Assembly (NCBI GenBank): GCA_034928145.1
Contig: JAYFPE010000010.1
Span: 62,001 to 126,000 of the forward strand
Source: Pelethousia sp034928145
GTDB lineage: Bacteria > Bacillota > Clostridia > Christensenellales > CAG-138
Reading direction: 5' to 3'
Length of the DNA stretch: 64,000 nt
The position numbers and the translations under genes were made by a program. Below, in pieces: positions 43,992 to 52,571 of the stretch; the stretch's first letter is position 1; each line of letters begins with the position of its first letter. The notes under the pieces were generated by a model. That model searched no databases. It was given only the letters and a program-made list of their open reading frames with translations, and was not told where the DNA came from.

Positions 43992-45524
43992 ATGGAAAAC
44001 ATCCTTGAAATGCGCAATATTGTCAAAACCTTTGGCAAGTTTGTTGCCAATGACGATATCAACCTGGAAATCCGCAAGGGAGAAATCCATGCGCTTCTGG
44101 GTGAGAATGGCGCCGGCAAAAGCACATTAATGAACATCCTCTATGGCCTATGCCGGCCGGATTCGGGATCCATTCTCATAAAAGGGAAAAAAGTAGAGAT
44201 ACGGGAGCCGCGCGATGCCATCGCCCTGAATATCGGCATGGTGCATCAGCATTTTATGCTGGTACAACCCTTCACGGTCGCCGAAAACCTGATTCTTGGC
44301 GTAGAGCCTGTTAGAGGCCTGGCGCTAGATATGAAAAAGGCGGTTAGGCAGATTCAGGACATATCGGAGGAATATGGTTTGGAGGTCGATCCTTCCGCTG
44401 TAGTCGCTAATATATCTGTGGGCATGCAGCAGCGGGTTGAAATATTAAAAATCTTACTGCGGCGGGCAAACATCATGATCTTTGACGAGCCCACAGGCAC
44501 ACTGACTCCGCAGGAAATCCAGGATTTTTTTAAAATCTGTAAGACGCTACAGGCCTGTGGGCAGACCATTATCATCATCACGCATAAATTAAAGGAAATC
44601 AAACAGATCAGCGATCGCGTTACCGTCATCCGCGCCGGCAAGAACATCGGCACTGTGGAAACCAGCGAGGTTACCGAGCAAAAGCTGGCTGAAATGATGG
44701 TTGGCCGCAAAGTCATCCTGCAAACGGAGCGAGAGGAACAGCAGGCCCGGGAAGTCATGCTGGAGATGGAAAACGTGCATGCGAAAAATTCCCGCGGCAT
44801 GTCGGCCCTTCGGGGGCTATCCCTGGAGGTGCATGCGGGCGAGATTGTAGGCATAGCCGGCGTGGAGGGAAATGGGCAAACCGAATTGGCACTCGTGCTC
44901 AAAAAGCTCATTCCCTTTACGAAAGGCATGATCCGCTTTAAGGGCAAGCCATATACCAAAAACATCAGTACGCAGGAGCTGATCGACAGCGGCGTGGCGC
45001 ATATCCCGGAGGACCGCCAAAAGATGGGCTTGGTTCTGGAGTTTTCAGGTAAGGAAAACCTGATCCTGGGCATGGAGGATTGGAAGCAGTTTTGCATGGG
45101 CCCGTTTGTGGATCATAAGGCGCTGGACGCCTTCGGCGAAAAAATGCGGAAGCAGTATGATATTCGCTGCAAGTCTGTTAATATGACGGCGGGCGAGTTC
45201 TCTGGGGGTAACCAGCAGAAGATTATTCTCGCCAGGGAGATCTCCCGTAACCCGTCCCTTTTGATCGTTTGCCAGCCAACGCGCGGCTTGGATGTTGGTG
45301 CGATTGAATATGTTCACAAGCAGATATTGGAACAGCGCAGGCTCGGCTGCGCGATCCTGCTGATTTCATATGAGCTGGACGAGATTATGTCGCTGAGCGA
45401 TCGGATCCTCACGATCTATAACGGCGAGATCGTGGCGTCTTATAAGAACGGCGAGGTTAGCAGCGAGCAGATCGGCTTGGCGATGACCGGCTTTCGGCAA
45501 AAAACTGCCGAAGAGCGGCAGTGA
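43992..45524 (+). CDS. Nucleoside ABC transporter ATPase (two-domain, BMP partner)
   Basis: Energises the BMP-type importer. About 510 aa with two nucleotide-binding domains. The first has Walker A GENGAGKST, signature-like ISVGMQQRVEI and FDEPTGTLT; the MVHQHFMLVQPFTVAENLILG block is typical of NupO/YufO-type ATPases. The second has a degenerate loop GVEGNGQTEL, FSGGNQQKIILARE and VCQPTRGLDVG. GGAGGG precedes two adjacent ATGs; I use the second (43992) for spacing. Confidence 0.92.
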   Translation: MENILEMRNIVKTFGKFVANDDINLEIRKGEIHALLGENGAGKSTLMNILYGLCRPDSGSILIKGKKVEIREPRDAIALNIGMVHQHFMLVQPFTVAENLILGVEPVRGLALDMKKAVRQIQDISEEYGLEVDPSAVVANISVGMQQRVEILKILLRRANIMIFDEPTGTLTPQEIQDFFKICKTLQACGQTIIIITHKLKEIKQISDRVTVIRAGKNIGTVETSEVTEQKLAEMMVGRKVILQTEREEQQAREVMLEMENVHAKNSRGMSALRGLSLEVHAGEIVGIAGVEGNGQTELALVLKKLIPFTKGMIRFKGKPYTKNISTQELIDSGVAHIPEDRQKMGLVLEFSGKENLILGMEDWKQFCMGPFVDHKALDAFGEKMRKQYDIRCKSVNMTAGEFSGGNQQKIILAREISRNPSLLIVCQPTRGLDVGAIEYVHKQILEQRRLGCAILLISYELDEIMSLSDRILTIYNGEIVASYKNGEVSSEQIGLAMTGFRQKTAEERQ

Positions 45525-45556
45525 AGAATCCTTGCGGTTCGATAACGAGGTATAGG

Positions 45557-46678
45557 ATGGAAAAAAGAGAGACGTCAAAAAGCGAAATGTGGGGCAAGCT
45601 GCTAGACCGGTTTGTGAACCCGATTATTTCCATTATTCTAGCGCTGGCGTTTGGCGCGGTCCTGATCGTGGTAATCGGTAACGATTTAGGGGCGGCATAT
45701 AGTGCGCTGATCTTGGGTGCATTCGGCAACCTAACCGCGTTTTCTGAGACATTACTTGCGGCGACGCCTCTAATGTTTACAGCGATGGCGTTTTCGGTAG
45801 CATACCGCGGCGGCATGTTCAACATCGGCGCCGAGGGGCAATTTTATGCAGGTGCGATCATGGGGGCGTGGGCCGGCAATGCAATCACGGGTCTGCCGCC
45901 AGTTCTCCACATTAGCCTGGTGGTTCTTACTGGCGCCGCGGGCGGTGCGCTGCTCGGGTTTATTGCGGCTTATCTCAAGGCGCGGCGCGGCGTACATGAA
46001 GTCATCACCTGCATCATGCTTAACTATATTGCGATCAATGTGACGAACTATCTAGTCAGCACCAACGGCCCGCTGCGCGGCGGCAGTACGCTGCCCGCTA
46101 CGCAGATGATCCAAGAAACCGCCAAACTTCCGAATTTGTTCCCCTCCACGCGCCTTACCGGCGGATTTATCATCGCAATCGCCTGCGCTGCTCTCCTGTA
46201 TATTTTTTTATGGAAGACGCGCGTGGGCTATAAGGTCCGCGCAGTTGGCCTGAATCCTATTGCCGCCGAATATGGCGGGATCAAGAGCCTAAAATATGCT
46301 ATCATCACCATGGCTCTGGCGGGTGCGCTTGCGGGCATCGGCGGCGCTGTTGAGATCAGCGGCGTCCTCAATCGTTTTTATGGCAATTTTTCTTCCGGCT
46401 ACGGCTTTGACGGCATAGCCGTCGGCATGCTGGCAAACAACCACCCCATTGGGTTGCTGCTCTCGGCACTTCTGTTTGGTGCGCTGAAAACCGGCGCAAC
46501 CGCCATGCAGATACAAGCGGGAACCAATGCAGAATTGGTTAAGGTGCTGCAAGCATTTATTATCTTCTTGATTGCCTGCAAATGGACCCTGCGCAAATTT
46601 ATTAGGCGGGTACAGGAGAAAAGGCAAGCCAGCAAGCAGAACCATTTTAACAAAGTGAAGGAGCGTGAAGAAGCATGA
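45557..46678 (+). CDS. Nucleoside ABC transporter permease 1
   Basis: Integral membrane permease of the BMP system, about 373 aa with roughly nine to ten hydrophobic segments. Family motifs are LLAATPLMFTAMAFSVAYRGGMFNIGAEGQF, KARRGVHEVITCIMLNYIA and the repeat GGAVEISG...YGFDGIAVGMLA. The start at 45557 follows GAGGTATAGG; the frame upstream overlaps the ATPase end. It pairs with the next gene's product, and the 4-base ATGA overlap couples their translation. Confidence 0.9.
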   Translation: MEKRETSKSEMWGKLLDRFVNPIISIILALAFGAVLIVVIGNDLGAAYSALILGAFGNLTAFSETLLAATPLMFTAMAFSVAYRGGMFNIGAEGQFYAGAIMGAWAGNAITGLPPVLHISLVVLTGAAGGALLGFIAAYLKARRGVHEVITCIMLNYIAINVTNYLVSTNGPLRGGSTLPATQMIQETAKLPNLFPSTRLTGGFIIAIACAALLYIFLWKTRVGYKVRAVGLNPIAAEYGGIKSLKYAIITMALAGALAGIGGAVEISGVLNRFYGNFSSGYGFDGIAVGMLANNHPIGLLLSALLFGALKTGATAMQIQAGTNAELVKVLQAFIIFLIACKWTLRKFIRRVQEKRQASKQNHFNKVKEREEA

Positions 46679-47607
46679 GCGTGCTTGCACAGGTTCTCAA
46701 CGCAAGCGTTTTTGCAGCCATGCTACGCATGGCGACGCCTTTAATACTCGGCGGTCTTGGCAGCGTGTTCTCCGAGCGCAGCGGCATTCTTAACCTTGGC
46801 ATCGAGGGCGTTATGCTGATTAGCGCGTTTGTGGCGGCGATCACTTCCCTGGTTACGAAGTCCGCATGGCTGGGCGTTTTGGGCGGCATGCTAATTGGCG
46901 GACTGATGGGCTTGTTTCACGCGTTTTTGTGCATCAAGTTCCAGGCAAATCAGACCGTTGTAGGAATGGGCATCAACATTTTCGCTACGGGCATTACGCC
47001 GCTGCTGCTGCAGGCCTATTGGGGTAATCCCGGCAGCACGCCGACCGTGCCCGGATTAAGCTCGATCTCCATTCCCTTTTTGAAGGATATCCCTATCTTT
47101 GGCGCCATCCTGGGTACGCACAGCCCGTTGACATACCTTGCATTGCTGCTGGTGCCGGTATCCACCTTTGTTTTATTTCATACGAAATTCGGCCTTCGGA
47201 TCCGCTCTGTGGGCGAGCATCCGCGGGCGGCGGATACGCTGGGCGTGAATGTTTATCTCATACAGTATCTTTCCGTGATGATCTGCGGCATGCTTGTGGG
47301 CATCGGCGGGGCCTATCTGTCCCTATGCCAGGTATCCATGTTTGTCAAGGGGATGACTTCGGGCAGGGGCTTTATGGCGATGGCGACCATGATCTTTGGT
47401 AAGTGGCACCCTGTCGGCGTATTGCTAGCATCCTTATTGTTTGGGTTTGCCGATGGACTTCAAATGGCGATTCAGGCGGCTGGGTGGAATATCCCCTCCG
47501 ATATTTTGCTTTGCCTGCCCTATATCCTGACGATTCTTGCCTTGGCCGGGTTTGTGGGCAAGGCAGAGGGCCCCAAGCAGGTGGGCAAGCCTTATGTCAA
47601 GTGTTGA
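46675..47607 (+). CDS. Nucleoside ABC transporter permease 2
   Basis: A 310-aa permease of the same family as its neighbour, with motifs TPLILGGLGSVFSERSGILNLGIEGVMLISAF, a VGMGINIFATGI segment and SVGEHPRAADTLGVNVY. It starts at an ATG overlapping the upstream stop. With permease 1 it would form the heterodimeric channel. The amidohydrolase gene that follows 20 bases later is in the same transcript, tying import to base modification. Confidence 0.92.
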   Translation: MSVLAQVLNASVFAAMLRMATPLILGGLGSVFSERSGILNLGIEGVMLISAFVAAITSLVTKSAWLGVLGGMLIGGLMGLFHAFLCIKFQANQTVVGMGINIFATGITPLLLQAYWGNPGSTPTVPGLSSISIPFLKDIPIFGAILGTHSPLTYLALLLVPVSTFVLFHTKFGLRIRSVGEHPRAADTLGVNVYLIQYLSVMICGMLVGIGGAYLSLCQVSMFVKGMTSGRGFMAMATMIFGKWHPVGVLLASLLFGFADGLQMAIQAAGWNIPSDILLCLPYILTILALAGFVGKAEGPKQVGKPYVKC

Positions 47608-47626
47608 TATGGAGGGTACAATACCA

Positions 47627-48985
47627 ATGAGCGGCAGCATCCTGATCAAGAACGGCTTACTCGTCACGATGGACAAAAGCAAACGGATCTTTCGTGGAGA
47701 CCTGTTTATAGAAGATGGGATTTTGCGCGAGGTCGGCACACAGCGGACCTATGCGGACCAGGTCATCCAAGCCGATGGCCGAATCGTCATGCCGGGGTTT
47801 ATCCAAACACATGTCCACCTCTGCCAGGTCCTCTTTCGTGGCCTGGCTGACGATGTAGACGTTGTGGATTGGCTTAAACAGCGCATATGGCCTTTTGAAT
47901 CGGCACACGATGAACAATCCATCCACGCTTCGGCCGATCTGGGCATCGCAGAGTTAATTGCCGGCGGCACAACAACGGCGCTTTCTATGGAAACCACCCG
48001 CCATACAGACGGCGTTTTTTCCTCCGCCGTGGAAAACGGCTTTCGCCTTATTGCAGGGAATGCCATGATGGATACGATGGAACCGGGGACGGAGATGCGG
48101 GGCCTCTCAACAGAGGAAAGCATAGCGGAGAGCAAGCGCCTATACCGCCAATGGCATGGGCAGGGCGGGGGGAAAATTCAGTATGCCGTTATGCCGCGCG
48201 GCGCCAGGAACTGCTCGCCACGGCTAGTGGAGATGGCAAGGCGCTTTGCCGAAGAAAACGGATTGCTCGTGCACACACATGTATCGGAAAATGGGCCTTT
48301 ATCTGCTAGGCTGGTGCGGGAAACCGGCATGAGCGATATGGAACTGCTTGAGTCCCAACAAGTAGCGAACGAGCGCTTGGTGATCGCGCACGGCATATGG
48401 TTCAGCGACCATGACCGTGAAATCGTACGCACGCGCGGCGTAAAAATCGCGCACTGCCCATCCGCCAATATGAAGCTGGCCTCCGGCTTTTGTAAAGCGC
48501 CGGAAATGGCGGCGGACGGCATATGCATTTCGCTCGGCGCGGATGGCGCGCCTTGCAACAACAACCTGGATATGCTCAACGAGATGCGCCTAGCCAGCCT
48601 GATCCACAAGCCGCGCTGCGGCCCTAAATCGATGAATGCCTATCAGATCCTGGAGATGGCGACCATCAACGGCGCGCGCTGCCTGGGGATGGATGATAAG
48701 ATCGGCAGCCTGGAACCGGGTAAGTTGGCGGACATCATCCTGCTCGATCGAAATACACTGCACAGCAGCCCCATGCAGGGGGTGCCTGTGGATTCGCAGA
48801 TTGTATACTCGCTTAGGAGCAGCGATGTAGATCCCACAATTATTGGCGGGAAGATACTCTACCTGCATAAGCAATTTACAAATATAGATATGAATAAGGT
48901 TCTCGCAACGGCGCAGAAGCAGGCGAGAAGAACGCTGGAGAGCATGCCGTTTGGAAAAAGCTTATTGGCCAATCTACCCTTTTAG
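47627..48985 (+). CDS. ATZ/TRZ-type aminohydrolase linked to the nucleoside importer
   Basis: A 452-aa amidohydrolase with canonical residues: QTHVHLCQVLFRG metal pair, VHTHVSENGP with the catalytic glutamate, IAHGIWFSD, CPSANMKLASG and ISLGADGAPCNNNLDMLNEM. The metal aspartate lies in GADG rather than GTDG, a tolerated change. It fits guanine/cytosine/MTA-type deaminases. Start at 47627 behind GGAGGG; the longer frame overlaps the permease gene. It is the last gene of the transporter operon. Confidence 0.85.
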   Translation: MSGSILIKNGLLVTMDKSKRIFRGDLFIEDGILREVGTQRTYADQVIQADGRIVMPGFIQTHVHLCQVLFRGLADDVDVVDWLKQRIWPFESAHDEQSIHASADLGIAELIAGGTTTALSMETTRHTDGVFSSAVENGFRLIAGNAMMDTMEPGTEMRGLSTEESIAESKRLYRQWHGQGGGKIQYAVMPRGARNCSPRLVEMARRFAEENGLLVHTHVSENGPLSARLVRETGMSDMELLESQQVANERLVIAHGIWFSDHDREIVRTRGVKIAHCPSANMKLASGFCKAPEMAADGICISLGADGAPCNNNLDMLNEMRLASLIHKPRCGPKSMNAYQILEMATINGARCLGMDDKIGSLEPGKLADIILLDRNTLHSSPMQGVPVDSQIVYSLRSSDVDPTIIGGKILYLHKQFTNIDMNKVLATAQKQARRTLESMPFGKSLLANLPF

Positions 48986-49145
48986 GCGAATGAAGGCGTG
49001 GGTATGATACCATATTTCCTGGGGTGGCCGTTTCGGTACTCCCCATTCTTGTGGCCGTAAGGCACAGAAGAATTACTTGCATAATTTTATATGTGCACAA
49101 AACATGAGATGGTCAGATTCTTATTAAATAATGGTCGCTAATTTG
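48986..49145. other. Intergenic stretch before the ECF operon
   Basis: No open frame, clear hairpin with T run, or RNA motif was recognised between the amidohydrolase stop and the ECF promoter. End of the transporter transcript is therefore unassigned. Confidence 0.5.
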
Positions 49146-49174
49146 TTGATTATTACTGTATGGTATAGTATAAT
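49146..49174 (+). promoter_or_regulatory. Promoter of the ECF transporter operon
   Basis: TTGATT (49146-49151) and TATAAT (49169-49174), spacer 17 bp, about 78 bp before the first start codon. Confidence 0.7.
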
Positions 49175-49251
49175 AAGAAATAAGCAAAGGAAAGGCAAAC
49201 ATATTACTAACTCTTCACGAACTTATCATTAACTTTTGAGAGGTGCTTCGC

Positions 49252-50109
49252 ATGGAAACCCTGATTGAGGTATCGGATTATAGTTTTAAATATAGAAAGG
49301 CAAAGAATATCGCGCTACAGCACATTAATTTTAATGTATATAAAGGCGAAGTGCTGGCGATTATCGGCCCGACCGGCGCCGGGAAAACAACGCTCTGCAG
49401 AAGTATCGTCGGCCTGATTCCTTCCCTCTTTCCCGGCAAGTCAGCCGGGTTCATCAAAGTGCTGGGCAAGCCTGTCGCCGATTATTCCGTTGAAAAGCTC
49501 GCCAGCATCATCGGATATGTCCATCAGGACGCCGAAAGCCAGATCCTTATGACCAATGTCGAAAAAGAGATCGTCTTTCCCCTGGAAAACCTGGGTTTGC
49601 CCCGTGAAGTGATCAAAGAGCGACTGGAGCAGGCGCTGGCACTTGTTCACCTGGAGAATTATCGCACGCGGCATCCTTTTTATCTATCCGGTGGGCAGAG
49701 GCAGCGGGTCGTGCTGGCAACGGCGTTGGCCATGAACCCCGAAGTCCTGATTCTGGATGAGGCCGTATCCGAAATTGATCCTATTGGCGCGGAGGAAATT
49801 ATGACCGTCGCCAAGGAGCTCAACAACCTTGGAAAGACCATTGTTATTATTGAACACAACATGGAAGAGATCGCCCGGTTTGCGGATCGGATCATCGTTC
49901 TTTCGGAAGGTGAGCAGCTTGCAGAGGACAAAACAAGGGAAATTCTCACGGATAAAGATCTCCTCGCACAGATGGGAATGTATATGCCGGAAGCCGCGCA
50001 TCTGTTTATGGAGCTGAAGAAGCGCGGCGTTGACGTGGGGGAAATCCCCATCGTGATGGAGGAGGCAAAAGAGCAGCTCCAAAGGCTGTGCGCAAGGAAA
50101 GGATCGTGA
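49252..50109 (+). CDS. ECF transporter ATPase, first (EcfA-type)
   Basis: One of two ATPases of an energy-coupling-factor importer. About 285 aa with Walker A GPTGAGKTTL, Q-loop GYVHQDAESQILM, signature LSGGQRQRVVLATAL and Walker B LILDEAVSEIDP followed by an H-loop IIEHNMEE. The D-loop DEAVSEID differs from the common DEPTSGLD. I start at ATG 49252 behind GAGAGGTG; a GTG at 49243 lies within that ribosome site. It is followed closely by the second ATPase and EcfT. Confidence 0.9.
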   Translation: METLIEVSDYSFKYRKAKNIALQHINFNVYKGEVLAIIGPTGAGKTTLCRSIVGLIPSLFPGKSAGFIKVLGKPVADYSVEKLASIIGYVHQDAESQILMTNVEKEIVFPLENLGLPREVIKERLEQALALVHLENYRTRHPFYLSGGQRQRVVLATALAMNPEVLILDEAVSEIDPIGAEEIMTVAKELNNLGKTIVIIEHNMEEIARFADRIIVLSEGEQLAEDKTREILTDKDLLAQMGMYMPEAAHLFMELKKRGVDVGEIPIVMEEAKEQLQRLCARKGS

Positions 50110-50119
50110 GGGCTGAGCA

Positions 50120-50968
50120 ATGGCATTTCGGAGTGATTGTGAAAACGTGGTTGAGATTAAGGGCCTCTGGCATGTCTACGAGCCGATGGGAGAGGTCGCG
50201 CTAAAAAATATCGATCTTACAATCAAAAAGGGCGAATTCTTGGCCTTGATCGGTCAGAACGGCTCTGGGAAAACAACGCTTATTAAGCATATGAACGGCT
50301 TGCTTAAGGCGACCAAAGGTTCGGTCGTCGTGGGAGGCGAGCCAGTTAAGGACCAGCGGGTATCCGATATGGCGCAGTATATCGGATATGTGTTTCAAAA
50401 CCCCGCGCATCAGATTTTTTCCGATTCCGTGGAAGACGAGATCGCCTTTGGCCCGAGAAATCTGGGATATCCCGCGGATGAAGTCCGGAGGCTGGTCGAT
50501 CAGGCGCTCACGGATGTAGAACTGGAAAAATGGCGCACGGAGATGCCCTTTATGCTTGGCCGCGGTCAGATGCAGCGGCTTGCGATCGCCTCGATCCTTT
50601 CCATGAAGCCCAGCGTTTTGATTATCGACGAGCCTACAACCGGCCTGGATTGGCGCGAGTGCATTCGAGTCATGGATCTTGTCAAGAAGCTAAATGACGC
50701 CGGGCATACGATTATTATGACTACGCACAGCATGAAGCTGGTGGCTCTGTACGCTAAGCGCGTCGTTGTGCTGTGCGCGGGTGAGAAAATTCTGGATGGC
50801 ACGGTGGACGAGGCATTCCGTGAGCCGGAGTTGCTCAAATGCGCGTATATCAAAGCGCCGCAGGTATACCGCATCATGGAGGCGGCTCCTGAGATTGCGG
50901 TGGATAACTACGATATTCAGCATGTGGCGGATCTGATTGCCGCATATCTTGGAAAGGAAGGTGCATAA
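50120..50968 (+). CDS. ECF transporter ATPase, second, with non-standard signature motif
   Basis: The partner ATPase, 282 aa. Walker A is GQNGSGKTTL, the Q-loop reads GYVFQNPAHQIFSDSVEDEIAFGPRN as in EcfA proteins, and Walker B is VLIIDEPTTGLDW. The ABC signature is LGRGQMQRL, lacking the serine of LSGGQ that contacts ATP. In a heterodimer this would leave one composite site changed, an asymmetry known from other ABC systems. It starts 10 bases after the first ATPase. Confidence 0.9.
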   Translation: MAFRSDCENVVEIKGLWHVYEPMGEVALKNIDLTIKKGEFLALIGQNGSGKTTLIKHMNGLLKATKGSVVVGGEPVKDQRVSDMAQYIGYVFQNPAHQIFSDSVEDEIAFGPRNLGYPADEVRRLVDQALTDVELEKWRTEMPFMLGRGQMQRLAIASILSMKPSVLIIDEPTTGLDWRECIRVMDLVKKLNDAGHTIIMTTHSMKLVALYAKRVVVLCAGEKILDGTVDEAFREPELLKCAYIKAPQVYRIMEAAPEIAVDNYDIQHVADLIAAYLGKEGA

Positions 50969-50970
50969 AC

Positions 50971-51786
50971 GTGTCGGTACTTACGATGATGGAGGCCGCA
51001 AAGCGCAATTCGATCATCCATCGGCTGAATCCATTTACAAAGGGTTTGTTTTGCATCTGCATGATCGCGGCGCCTATCGTTACGATTAATCCGTTTGTAT
51101 CCATTCCAATCCTGATCATCCTGTGGCTGCTGGCGCTCCCTGCCGGTTTAAAGGATGTGTTCTATCCGACGATGTGCAAGATGTATCCGGTTATGCTGAG
51201 CTTTATCATCATTATCTGGCCGTTCTTTTACCCAAAGGGTGAAATCGTGCTTATTGACTGGGCATTTATCCACATCACGCTGGATGGTATTTATTATGCG
51301 GTGGCGCAGGGCCTTCGCATAGCCGTGGCAATCACGGGTTGCCTGTTTTTTGTGATGACGACCGAGATCGTGGATGTGTCCACGGCGCTGGGCAAGGCGC
51401 TTCAGCGGGTGGGCATCGGTTATACGGCTCCGTTCATGCTCACGACATCCTTTAAATTCCTGCCGGAATTCATGGCAAGCTATACTACGATCAAGGAATC
51501 CTTTATGACGCGTGGATTCCAGCTGGATAAGGGCGGTTTCGTTCAAAAGCTTAAGAATTTTATCCCGCTGTTTATCCCGCTCATCGATTCCTCCCTGAAT
51601 AAGTCGCAAAATATTGCCTCGGCTATGCTACTACGGGCGTTCGGGGTAACGAAGCAACGCACGTTCTATACGCAATATAGCTTTAGGATAGGAGATGTTC
51701 TCTATATCTTCATGTCGCTGGGGCTTCTTGCCTTCGCCATCTATGGGCAGCAGGTCCATTTGGGCGGTTTTAATCTCACGCTGTAA
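50971..51786 (+). CDS. ECF transporter transmembrane coupling protein EcfT
   Basis: Couples the ATPase pair to the substrate-binding S component. The 271-aa protein has about six hydrophobic segments, a SRLNPFTKG-like N-terminal IIHRLNPFTKGLFCI stretch and two cytoplasmic arginine motifs of the coupling helices, SFMTRGFQL and LLRAFGV. GTG at 50971 is the start, behind AAGGAAGGTG, only 2 bases after the ATPase stop. The immediate neighbour downstream is its S component. Confidence 0.88.
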   Translation: MSVLTMMEAAKRNSIIHRLNPFTKGLFCICMIAAPIVTINPFVSIPILIILWLLALPAGLKDVFYPTMCKMYPVMLSFIIIIWPFFYPKGEIVLIDWAFIHITLDGIYYAVAQGLRIAVAITGCLFFVMTTEIVDVSTALGKALQRVGIGYTAPFMLTTSFKFLPEFMASYTTIKESFMTRGFQLDKGGFVQKLKNFIPLFIPLIDSSLNKSQNIASAMLLRAFGVTKQRTFYTQYSFRIGDVLYIFMSLGLLAFAIYGQQVHLGGFNLTL

Positions 51787-51886
51787 GCAGCGCCAAGAAG
51801 CCGTTGACGGAAGCGCCAAAGCGCAAACGGCGGAATGCGCGATGGAGCATACCGTAAAAATAACATAAACCCGGAGGGCTGAAAAG

Positions 51887-52444
51887 ATGAATAAGAAGAA
51901 TAGTACCGTAACAACCATTTCCTTGATTATCGTTGGTGCAGTTTTGTATGGCGTAGGTTGCTTTGCAACTATGAACATTGCCATTGGTACGGTTACCTTC
52001 CGTCCGGCAGCGTTTATTGCATGCGCATGGGGCATCCTGTTTGGGCCATGGATCGGAGGCATATCCGCAGCGATCGGCAACACGTTCATTTCGGATGTTC
52101 TATCCGGCTGGTTTGGTATCGGCGGCGTCGGCGGCTTCCTGGGCAACTTCATCATGGGCTTTTTGCCTGCACTTATGGTACGTAACGCGAAGAAATGGGC
52201 TCCTATCTCGATCTGGTCCGGCATAGCGGCTGTCATCTGCGCTATATTTATCGCAGGCTGGCAGCAGATTATGAGCATAAATAAATTCTGGCCCATGTTT
52301 ATCGCCGTCTGCGCCAGCAATATCCCCATCAATCTAATCCTAACGCCCATCGCTGTCAAGCTCCTTTTGCCGCGTGTTCAAAAGAGGGGCCTGTACTGGA
52401 AAGATGACGACGTGGACGATGAGGAACTAGAAGGGACGCTCTGA
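51887..52444 (+). CDS. ECF transporter S component (substrate-binding)
   Basis: A 185-aa membrane protein with about five to six hydrophobic segments that would bind the imported molecule. FRPAAFIACAWGILFGPWIGGISAAIGN resembles the gated loop region of ECF S components, and GVGGFLGNFIMGFLPALM follows. It lies 100 bases after EcfT in the same direction, behind CGGAGGG, making this a dedicated rather than a shared module. The substrate is not recognisable; the size and neighbours allow a base, a vitamin-like heterocycle or a metabolite of the pathway. Confidence 0.82.
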   Translation: MNKKNSTVTTISLIIVGAVLYGVGCFATMNIAIGTVTFRPAAFIACAWGILFGPWIGGISAAIGNTFISDVLSGWFGIGGVGGFLGNFIMGFLPALMVRNAKKWAPISIWSGIAAVICAIFIAGWQQIMSINKFWPMFIAVCASNIPINLILTPIAVKLLLPRVQKRGLYWKDDDVDDEELEGTL

Positions 52445-52474
52445 CATAAGGCGAACGATCATAAACAGATAGGC

Positions 52475-52487
52475 TGAAAGCGTTACC
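52475..52487 (+). promoter_or_regulatory. Possible cre (CcpA) site
   Basis: TGAAAGCGTTACC agrees with the core of the catabolite-responsive element consensus (TGNAANCGNWNNC). It lies just after the S component and before the terminator. Weak evidence because short and not tied to a promoter. Confidence 0.25.
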
Positions 52488-52495
52488 GATCTACT

Positions 52496-52541
52496 TACTT
52501 CCGGGAGATCTTTCCGCTGGGATCTATCGGAAGTATTTTAT
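52496..52541 (+). terminator. Terminator after the ECF operon
   Basis: Stem of 8 bp (TACTTCCG/CGGAAGTA) plus 5 bp (AGATC/GATCT) with a small internal loop, followed by TTTTATT. Confidence 0.6.
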
Positions 52542-52571
52542 TGAAGCTTTTATAGCGAATGGGAGGAAAAG

